From positions 22,914 to 86,913 of the forward strand of contig NZ_JACZFS010000051.1 of NCBI RefSeq assembly GCF_014904795.1: a DNA stretch of 64,000 nt, given 5' to 3'. Positions 57,998-64,000 of this stretch are shown piece after piece; within the stretch, counting starts at the first letter, position 1, and each line of letters begins with the position of its first letter. Origin of the DNA: Nisaea nitritireducens (GTDB lineage: Bacteria > Pseudomonadota > Alphaproteobacteria > Thalassobaculales > Thalassobaculaceae). The notes below the pieces were generated by a model. The model did not search any database. It had not been told where the DNA came from and saw only the letters and a list, made by a program, of their open reading frames with translations. A program made the position numbers and the translations under genes.

Positions 57998-59338
57998 ATG
58001 AAAATCGGCATCGCTAAAGAAAGGCGACCATACGAGGCGCGCGTCGCCGCATCGCCGGATACAGTTAAAAAATACGTCGCCATGGGCTTCGAGGTTGCTA
58101 TCGAAAGCGGCGCGGGTCTGAGCGCGGCCTTCACGGACGCGGCTCTCGAGGCTGCGGGCGCGAAGATCGTCAAGACCGCGAAGGACGCTCTCAGCAGCGC
58201 GGATATCGTGCTCAAGGTCCGCAAACCCATCGGCCCGGGCGCCGAGGTGGAGAAGGAAACGGACGAGATCGCCCTGATGAAAAGCGGGGCGACCCTGATC
58301 TCGCTGATGGAGCCTTACAAGGACCGGGCGCTGATCGATGCGCTCGCGGCCAAGAAGATCACCACATTTGCGCTGGAGATGGTGCCCCGGATTACCCGGG
58401 CGCAGACCATGGATGTGCTCTCCAGCCAGGCGAACCTCGCCGGCTACAAATCCGTTCTGGATGCCTGCAACGAGTTCGGCCGCGCCTTCCCAATGATGAT
58501 GACCGCCGCCGGCACCGTGCCGCCGGCCCGTGTTCTCGTCATGGGCGCCGGTGTTGCCGGTCTGCAAGCCATTGCCACCGCCAAACGTCTCGGCGCCGTT
58601 GTCTCGGCGACCGACGTGCGCCCGGCCGCGAAGGAACAGGTCGAGAGCCTCGGCGGTACGTTCGTCGCGGTCGAGGACGAGGAATTCAAGGAAGCGGAAA
58701 CTTCCGGCGGCTATGCCAAGGAAATGAGCGACGCCTATAAGAAGAAGCAGGCAGAGCTGATTGCCGAAACGATCAAGAAGCAGGACATCATCATCTGTAC
58801 GGCGCTGATCCCGGGACGTCCGGCTCCGGTGCTGGTCTCGGAAGAGATGGTGAAGACGATGAAGCCGGGCTCGGTGATCGTCGATCTCGCTGTCGAGCAG
58901 GGCGGCAACTGCCCGCTCTCCGAGTTTGGCATGGTTGTGCGCAAGCACGGCGTTGCGATTGTCGGCCACGCCAATGTGCCGAGTCGGATCGCCGTCGATG
59001 CCAGCGCGCTCTATGCCAAGAACGTGCTCAATTTCCTGACGCCGCTCTACGATGCGGAAGCAAAGAGCCTGAAGATTGATCTCGAGGACGAGATCGTGAA
59101 GGGCTCGCTGATCACCCAGGACGGCAAGGTCGTGCACCCGGCCGTTCAGGCGGTCGCCGCAGAAAAAACCACAGCGAAACCTGCTGCGAAGCCACGCGCG
59201 GCCCGTAAGCCGGCAGCGCCGAAAACAGCCTCTAAACCAGCCGCGAAAACAGCCAAGGCACCGGCAAAGCCGAAAGCCTCGACAGCGATTTCTGCAGCAG
59301 CGCCTGCAGCCGGTTCCGATAAAGAGGGGGATGCCTGA
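57998..59338 (+). CDS. pntAA: NAD(P) transhydrogenase subunit alpha part 1 (PntAA)
   Basis: A 446-residue NAD(H)-binding dI subunit of the proton-translocating transhydrogenase. Signatures: [46 protein letters not shown] (Rossmann), [15 protein letters not shown] and [15 protein letters not shown]. Residues ~390-446 form a long Ala/Lys/Pro-rich tail absent from typical 380-residue versions. CAGGAGA upstream of ATG 57998. First of three subunit genes, as in Rhodospirillum. Confidence 0.95.
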   Translation: MKIGIAKERRPYEARVAASPDTVKKYVAMGFEVAIESGAGLSAAFTDAALEAAGAKIVKTAKDALSSADIVLKVRKPIGPGAEVEKETDEIALMKSGATLISLMEPYKDRALIDALAAKKITTFALEMVPRITRAQTMDVLSSQANLAGYKSVLDACNEFGRAFPMMMTAAGTVPPARVLVMGAGVAGLQAIATAKRLGAVVSATDVRPAAKEQVESLGGTFVAVEDEEFKEAETSGGYAKEMSDAYKKKQAELIAETIKKQDIIICTALIPGRPAPVLVSEEMVKTMKPGSVIVDLAVEQGGNCPLSEFGMVVRKHGVAIVGHANVPSRIAVDASALYAKNVLNFLTPLYDAEAKSLKIDLEDEIVKGSLITQDGKVVHPAVQAVAAEKTTAKPAAKPRAARKPAAPKTASKPAAKTAKAPAKPKASTAISAAAPAAGSDKEGDA

Positions 59339-59340
59339 TC

Positions 59341-59757
59341 ATGGATGCCACCCAGATTGAACAGAAGGCGAAAGCCCTCGCCGAGCAGGCAGCGAGCCTG
59401 GCGGGTGAGATGGCGCAATTCGCAACGGATGCGGGCGGGGCCATCGGCAGCGTGACCGAAACAGCGCATACCGGCCCCTACAGTTTCATCTCGCTTTTCA
59501 CGGTCTTCATCCTGGCCTGCTTCGTCGGCTACTATGTGGTCTGGCGGGTCACACCGGCGCTGCATTCGCCGCTGATGGGCGTGACCAACGCAATCTCCTC
59601 CGTGATCATCGTCGGCGCGCTGATCGCCGCCGGTCCGGCGGAAACGAACTTTTCCCAGATCATGGGCTTCTGTGCCGTGGTGCTGGCGTCGGTGAATATT
59701 TTCGGCGGCTTCATCGTCACGCAGCGCATGCTGTCCATGTTCAAGAAAAAGCGCTGA
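59341..59757 (+). CDS. pntAB: NAD(P) transhydrogenase subunit alpha part 2 (PntAB)
   Basis: A 138-residue membrane subunit carrying the first part of the proton channel (three or four TM helices: [52 protein letters not shown]). Its N-terminal ~40 residues are helical and acidic. Two bases after pntAA. Confidence 0.94.
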   Translation: MDATQIEQKAKALAEQAASLAGEMAQFATDAGGAIGSVTETAHTGPYSFISLFTVFILACFVGYYVVWRVTPALHSPLMGVTNAISSVIIVGALIAAGPAETNFSQIMGFCAVVLASVNIFGGFIVTQRMLSMFKKKR

Positions 59758-59773
59758 GGCGGGGGATAGAAAC

Positions 59774-61171
59774 ATGACCGAGAATCTCTCAGCCGTCCTT
59801 TATCTGATCTCCAGCATCTGCTTCATCATGGCGCTGAAGGGCCTCAGCTCGCCGGACAGTGCCCGACAGGGCAACATGTTCGGCATCGCCGGCATGGTGA
59901 TTGCCATCCTCACTACCATCGCCATGCCGGAAGTGATGAGCTACGGCACCATTCTCGCCGGCATCGTCATCGGCGGCTCTATCGGCACCTTCATCGCCCG
60001 CAAGATCGAGATGACGGCCCTGCCGCAGCTCGTTGCGGCCTTCCACAGCCTGGTTGGCCTCGCTGCCTGTTTCGTTGCAGCGGCCGCGTTCTTCAGGCCC
60101 GAGGCTTACGGTATCGGCACGCCCGGCAACATCGCCGTCGGCTCGCTGGTGGAAATGGCCGTCGGCCTCGCCATCGGCGCGGTGACCTTCACCGGCTCGA
60201 TCATTGCCTTCGGCAAGCTGCAGGGCATCCTGTCCGGCGCGCCTGTCACCTTCTCCGGCCAGCACCCGCTGAACGCCGCGCTCGGCCTGCTGATGGTGGC
60301 GCTGGTTGTCTGGCTTTGCATCGACCAGAGCCCGGCCGCCTTCTGGGCCGTCTTCGTGCTCGCCCTGGTGCTGGGCATCCTGATCATCATCCCGATTGGC
60401 GGCGCCGATATGCCGGTCGTGATCTCGATGCTGAACTCCTATTCCGGCTGGGCCGCCTGCGGCATCGGCTTCACCCTCGGCAACTCGCTGCTGATCATCA
60501 CCGGGGCGCTTGTCGGCTCCTCCGGTGCGATCCTCAGCTACATCATGTGCAAAGGCATGAACCGCTCCTTCTTCAGCGTCATTCTCGGCGGCTTCGGCGG
60601 CGAGAGCGATGCGGCGGCGGCAATGGGCGGCCCCGGCGGCGACAAGTCGGTGAAGTCCGGCAGCGCCGACGATGCGGCCTTCATCATGGAGAACGCCTCC
60701 TCAGTCGTCATCGTGCCGGGTTACGGCATGGCGGTGGCGCAGGCCCAGCACGCATTGCGGGAATTGGGCGACATCCTGAAGGGTAAAGGCGTGAAAGTGC
60801 GCTACGCCATCCACCCTGTGGCGGGCCGCATGCCCGGGCACATGAACGTGCTACTGGCGGAAGCAAACGTGCCCTACGAAGACGTACTGGAGCTGGAAGA
60901 AATCAACCGCGATTTCGCCCAGACCGACGTCGCCTTCGTGATCGGCGCCAACGACGTCACCAACCCGGCGGCGAAAACCGATCCGGCCAGCCCGATCTAT
61001 GGCATGCCGATCCTCGACGTGGAAAACGCAAAGACGGTTCTGTTCGTCAAACGCGGCATGTCGTCCGGCTATGCCGGGGTCGAGAACGAGCTGTTCTTCC
61101 GGGACAACACGATGATGCTGTTCTCCGACGCGAAGAAGATGTGCGAGGAAATCGTCCAGGCGCTCGACTGA
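59774..61171 (+). CDS. pntB: NAD(P) transhydrogenase subunit beta (PntB)
   Basis: A 465-residue subunit with nine TM helices forming the rest of dII (residues ~1-265) and the NADP(H)-binding dIII domain: VVIVPGYGMAVAQAQHALRE, VRYAIHPVAGRMPGHMNVLLAEA, GANDVTNPAAKTDP and KRGMSSGYAGVENELF. Complete length. Drives NADPH formation with the proton gradient. Confidence 0.96.
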   Translation: MTENLSAVLYLISSICFIMALKGLSSPDSARQGNMFGIAGMVIAILTTIAMPEVMSYGTILAGIVIGGSIGTFIARKIEMTALPQLVAAFHSLVGLAACFVAAAAFFRPEAYGIGTPGNIAVGSLVEMAVGLAIGAVTFTGSIIAFGKLQGILSGAPVTFSGQHPLNAALGLLMVALVVWLCIDQSPAAFWAVFVLALVLGILIIIPIGGADMPVVISMLNSYSGWAACGIGFTLGNSLLIITGALVGSSGAILSYIMCKGMNRSFFSVILGGFGGESDAAAAMGGPGGDKSVKSGSADDAAFIMENASSVVIVPGYGMAVAQAQHALRELGDILKGKGVKVRYAIHPVAGRMPGHMNVLLAEANVPYEDVLELEEINRDFAQTDVAFVIGANDVTNPAAKTDPASPIYGMPILDVENAKTVLFVKRGMSSGYAGVENELFFRDNTMMLFSDAKKMCEEIVQALD

Positions 61172-61193
61172 CGCAGGACGGAAAGAACGAATC

Positions 61194-61221
61194 AAAAAGG
61201 AGCGCTTCGGCGCTCCTTTTT
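61194..61221. terminator. Intrinsic terminator after pntB
   Basis: AAAAAGGAGCGC-TTCG-GCGCTCCTTTTT: perfect 12-bp stem with a TTCG loop and A/T ends; it works in both directions. Confidence 0.92.
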
Positions 61222-61238
61222 CTGTTCCAAGCAGAAAC

Positions 61239-61343
61239 TCATTTCCCGCTAGCGGTCTTTACTGGGCCGACCATTTTCCGCCACAGCACTGCAATCCAGC
61301 GCCCCATCCGTTGCCAGCGCCTCACTTCACCGCCGAGTAACAT
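61239..61343 (-). CDS. Possible 34-residue small protein
   Basis: ATG 61343 has GGGAGGA about 4 bases upstream and encodes a Trp/Arg-rich, amphipathic, basic peptide (MLLGGEVRRWQRMGRWIAVL...) ending at TGA 61239. It lies 58 bases downstream of the CHASE2 kinase on the same strand. No homologue is recognised; the ribosome site and composition are the only support. Confidence 0.4.
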   Translation of the reverse strand: MLLGGEVRRWQRMGRWIAVLWRKMVGPVKTASGK

Positions 61344-61400
61344 AAGATCCTCCCAGAATTTTGACCGGGACTATAGCAAGCAATTGCCGCGGGTGAAGGG

Positions 61401-63659
61401 TTACAAAACCGCCGCGGCTTCCCCGTTGAATGCTTGTGACCGCTGACTGGCGAAGTCAGGAGCAAGCCGGATACGAAAAGTCGCGCCTTTATCCGGCTCA
61501 CTTTCGACTTCGATTTCGCCGCCATGTGCGGAGACAATCCGCTGAACGATGTAAAGCCCGAGACCAGCCCCCGCGGCGTGACGGACGTAAGCAGAAGACG
61601 CCTGCCGGAATGGTTCGAATATCTGTTCCTGCTCGGCTTTTGGTATTCCGCATCCGTTATCCGTAACTTCTATGATCACATGATCATCATCGGCCCTACG
61701 GACGATGACCTGGATCCGTCCCTGCTCGCTTGTGAATTTGAATGCGTTCGTAAGCAGGTTAATGAAGACCTGCCGCAGCAAACGCTGATCAGCACAGAAA
61801 ACGGCGACATCTTGATCGACCTGGAAGTCCCATACCCGCAGAGCCCCCGCGCTCTGACCAAGCATGACTTCCCGGCATTCTTCCAGAAGTTTCTCGACCT
61901 CGAAATTGACCAGTTTTGGCAGATCCTCGCCGCTTTCCACGCGCGACACGTCGAGAATAGAATCGATGAGCTCAAGCAAGAACCGACCGCTTTGATTTAT
62001 GCTCCCCGCATATTCGAGATAGCGGGGGTTTTCCATAGGACCGAAAGCCTGCATCTGCATGATGTCAGAGAATCCAAGGATCGCGTTGAGCGGTGTACGC
62101 AGCTCGTGGCTGACACTGGCGAGGAACTGGGATTTCATCTCGTTGGCACGTTGCGCCTCCCGAAGCGCCTCTGCTTTCTCGCTTTCCACAATCTTCCGCT
62201 CCGATATGTCTCGGAACGTCAAAACATGAATCTCACGCTCGGTGGTTCGACGTTCGAACGGGCTCTTGCTCAGGGGCACCCGGGTAACGCCCACTGTCAT
62301 TTCAATATCGGCGACCTCGTGCTGGCCGAACGGAATGGACATTTCGAAACGCTCGCCGGACTGTTCGCTCTCCAGTCGGAGCCGAATTTGCTCATACGCC
62401 TCTTGGGAAAAGACAGCTGAGAGGCTTTCGCCCCGCACCTTCTCCAGAGAGGTTTGCAGGAGGCGTTCCGCCGTTCCATTCATTTGTTCGATGAATCCGC
62501 GGCTGTCCGACATGACGATACCGTCAAAGCTGTCGCTGACCACACGCCGCATGAGTTCACGCCTGTAAACACCGGCGATCCTTTGTCGAAACAGGCGCAA
62601 GCCTTGCTCCTGCAGGGTTCTCAGAAGCTTGACAAACCACCATCCGGCAAGCGCCAGGAGCCATGCGCCAACTTCCAGAACGAGGGGCGTGGCGGCTTGC
62701 AGTCCGACGCACACGGCAAGAAACGCAACGCCGACACCGATTGTAGGTAGTGATGAAGTCAGCCAGGAGCGCGTCAATATCAGATAGCCGAGCGGCAACA
62801 GGAGCAACAGCCCGACCAAAGTCGTCACCATGTTGCTCGATCGCAGTGCACGATCCAGCAACAGACTCTCGGCAGCCAGGGTCTGGACATAAACGCCCGG
62901 CAAATAGCCGTAGCGGGGCACCGGAAACTTGTCCCCAAGCTCTATCGCCGTCGCCCCGATCACAACGCGCTTGCCCTTGATCAAACTATGATCGAAATCA
63001 CCATCGAGGACATTGCGCATCGACAGGAATGGAATGCTGTCATAGTCGATTCCAAAGTCGATCAGGAACCGATCAGCGGTTACCCGCCCTTCGGCGAGCA
63101 ATACGGCCAGAGAAGGATTCTTACGCCCGTCGACGTCCTGAAACGGTTCATATCGCCAGATTTTGGAATCATCTTCCGGCGTGACATTGACTGAACCGAA
63201 GCCGCTACCAGCCCGCTCAAACTGCGTAGCCGAACGTTCGATCAATTGCTCCCCCACCGAAGAGCGCCCCGCCTCCTGCACGAAGCTTGGAAGAATGATC
63301 TGTGCGGCGCTTTCGTCAATGGCTGAGCGAAGCGCCAGGTCGTCTTCCTCCGTGGAGTAAGAACTGAAATCAATGTCGATAGCGACAGTCCGTGCTCCGG
63401 CTTGCCCCAGGCGGCGGATCAGGTCGGCATATGTCCGCCTTGGGAAGGGCCACACCCCGATCGCACCGATTGTACCGGCATCGATTTCGACAACCGTGAT
63501 CTCTCCGCTCGCCGGAGTTGTCAGCCACTGAAACTTGAAATCGAGAATTCTGCGATTGAGCGGCTCAAGCCAGCCGGAAAAACTCAGAGCAGCCACAATC
63601 AAAGGAACTGAAAGCAGCAGAACCAAGGTCTTTCCGTGCAGCCTTTCCATGCCCCGCAT
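61401..63659 (-). CDS. CHASE2-domain sensor histidine kinase
   Basis: A 752-residue kinase: N-terminal TM, periplasmic CHASE2 domain (~45-270; EITVVEIDAGTIGAIGVWPFPRRTYA, GKRVVIGATAIELGDKFPVP), three closely spaced TM helices (~280-350), a PAS-like domain (~375-495), HisKA with SHELRTPLNAILGFSD, and HATPase with DNGCGIPK and GAGLGLYIVQR. No receiver domain. ATG 63650 is an alternative start. Upstream on the same strand is a Gly/Asn repeat gene. CHASE2 proteins are often paired with FecR-domain proteins; that partner may be the truncated gene. Confidence 0.93.
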   Translation of the reverse strand: MRGMERLHGKTLVLLLSVPLIVAALSFSGWLEPLNRRILDFKFQWLTTPASGEITVVEIDAGTIGAIGVWPFPRRTYADLIRRLGQAGARTVAIDIDFSSYSTEEDDLALRSAIDESAAQIILPSFVQEAGRSSVGEQLIERSATQFERAGSGFGSVNVTPEDDSKIWRYEPFQDVDGRKNPSLAVLLAEGRVTADRFLIDFGIDYDSIPFLSMRNVLDGDFDHSLIKGKRVVIGATAIELGDKFPVPRYGYLPGVYVQTLAAESLLLDRALRSSNMVTTLVGLLLLLPLGYLILTRSWLTSSLPTIGVGVAFLAVCVGLQAATPLVLEVGAWLLALAGWWFVKLLRTLQEQGLRLFRQRIAGVYRRELMRRVVSDSFDGIVMSDSRGFIEQMNGTAERLLQTSLEKVRGESLSAVFSQEAYEQIRLRLESEQSGERFEMSIPFGQHEVADIEMTVGVTRVPLSKSPFERRTTEREIHVLTFRDISERKIVESEKAEALREAQRANEMKSQFLASVSHELRTPLNAILGFSDIMQMQAFGPMENPRYLEYAGSINQSGRFLLELIDSILDVSRVESGEDLPKLVNFEVEKLLEECREVMLGQSAGALRVWDFQVDQDVAVFCADQRLLRQVFINLLTNAFKFTSEQGRIQVIVRRADDDHVIIEVTDNGCGIPKAEQEQIFEPFRQASSAYVRHAAGAGLGLYIVQRIVSAHGGEIEVESEPDKGATFRIRLAPDFASQRSQAFNGEAAAVL

Positions 63660-63747
63660 TCAGACCGTACCGGCTGCCGTGGCTTTCAATCGCCCGGCCG
63701 TCTCCTCAGCGTTCACCTGAAGAGAGCACTCTTCAGGATCGAGCTTT

Positions 63748-64000
63748 CTAACTATTGCCGTTGCCATTCCCGTTGCCATTCCCGTTGTTGCCGGAATTGC
63801 CGTTGCCATTTCCGTTGTTGCCAGAATTGCCGTTGCCATTCCCGTTGTCACCGGAATTGCCGTTGCCATTCCCGTTGTTACCGGAATTGCCGTTGCCATT
63901 CCCGTTGTCACCGGAATTGCCGTTGCCATTCCCGTTGTTACCGGAATTGCCGTTGCCATTCCCGTTGTTACCGGAATTGCCGTTGCCATTCCCGTTGTTA
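63748..64000 (-). CDS. Gly/Asn-rich repeat protein, 5' truncated
   Basis: Only the C-terminal ~83 residues are in the window: ten-residue units GNSGNNGNGN / GNSGDNGNGN and then TAG at 63748. This frame is preferred because its codon third positions are GC-rich, like the neighbouring genes; the alternative frame (Met-Ala-Thr-Ala-Ile-Pro) would be AT-rich at third positions. The rest of the protein, perhaps a FecR-type or surface protein, lies outside. Confidence 0.68.
   Translation of the reverse strand, partial: NNGNGNGNSGNNGNGNGNSGNNGNGNGNSGDNGNGNGNSGNNGNGNGNSGDNGNGNGNSGNNGNGNGNSGNNGNGNGNGNGNS
63781..64000. repeat. 30-bp tandem repeat, at least seven units
   Basis: CCCGTTGTTACCGGAATTGC plus ten bases repeats with an exact 30-bp period and runs off the window edge; units differ at a few positions (TTA/TCA/TTG). 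No spacers. Encodes the decapeptide repeat above. Confidence 0.92.

Noticed and set aside
56903..59137. 744-residue open frame antisense to dtd-pntAA
   Set aside because: The opposite strand encodes clear dtd and pntAA; this frame is a by-product of GC bias.
63660..63989. Alternative frame of the 30-bp repeat (Met-Ala-Thr-Ala-Ile-Pro-Val repeats), abutting the kinase start
   Set aside because: Third codon positions are AT-rich, unlike the rest of the window; the Gly/Asn frame has GC-rich third positions.
63781..64000. CRISPR-like periodic repeats
   Set aside because: Repeats are directly adjacent with no unique spacers and lie in an open coding frame; no cas genes.

Overview
The window looks like chromosomal DNA of a GC-rich alphaproteobacterium, probably a marine Rhodospirillales-type lineage. 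This is inferred from gene content: a three-subunit transhydrogenase (pntAA-pntAB-pntB), a yqeY-dnaG-rpoD cluster, an aceA gene divergent from a RamB/ScfR-type regulator, DUF4170, an ELM1-type protein, SAM-II riboswitch elements before metZ, and many two-component sensors. No rRNA, CRISPR array, insertion sequence or phage block was seen. The only tRNA is a CAU-anticodon tRNA that looks like tRNA-Ile2.

Layout. 1-2968: 3' end of a giant RTX calcium-binding protein. 2965-9830: a PEP-mutase-like enzyme, ada, a PhzF-AlaX-PLP lyase operon under a divergent MocR regulator, and a GNAT. 9889-16053: an M20 peptidase, an orphan ABC binding protein coupled to a hybrid kinase, a Pmp3 peptide and a BON-MscS channel. 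16050-21505: DUF4112, DoxX, a lipoprotein adenosine deaminase, and a RimB-RimK-deacylase operon. 21631-26001: a CNNM / MscS / split-MgtE ion-transport operon. 26063-30511: a membrane protein, the tRNA, DUF4170, aceA and its regulator. 30698-34146: PlcP- and Agt-like lipid-remodelling genes and a B12 radical-SAM enzyme. 34295-38946: a cyclic-nucleotide-binding/CPBP fusion, then a LuxP-like AI-2 binding protein and a LuxQ-like kinase. 39034-48974: rpoD, dnaG, yqeY, carA, carB, greA. 49048-53837: a multihaem cytochrome, tandem SAM-II elements and metZ. 53932-61171: PAS protein, GNAT, ELM1, Lrp regulator, dtd, a lipoprotein and the pnt operon. 61239-64000: a CHASE2 histidine kinase and the end of a Gly/Asn repeat protein.

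Housekeeping islands alternate with signalling cassettes. The strongest points for follow-up are: (i) a LuxP/LuxQ-like pair in which every AI-2 contact residue I can recall is kept, but whose kinase has no receiver domain; (ii) two consecutive SAM-II-class aptamers before metZ, the first followed by an intrinsic terminator; (iii) a second, unrelated periplasmic-binding-protein/kinase pair with overlapping start and stop codons; (iv) a cyclic-nucleotide-binding domain fused to a CPBP membrane protease; (v) a four-gene CNNM-MscS-MgtE cassette. All functions are inferred from recognisable motifs and remembered family features; no database search was run.
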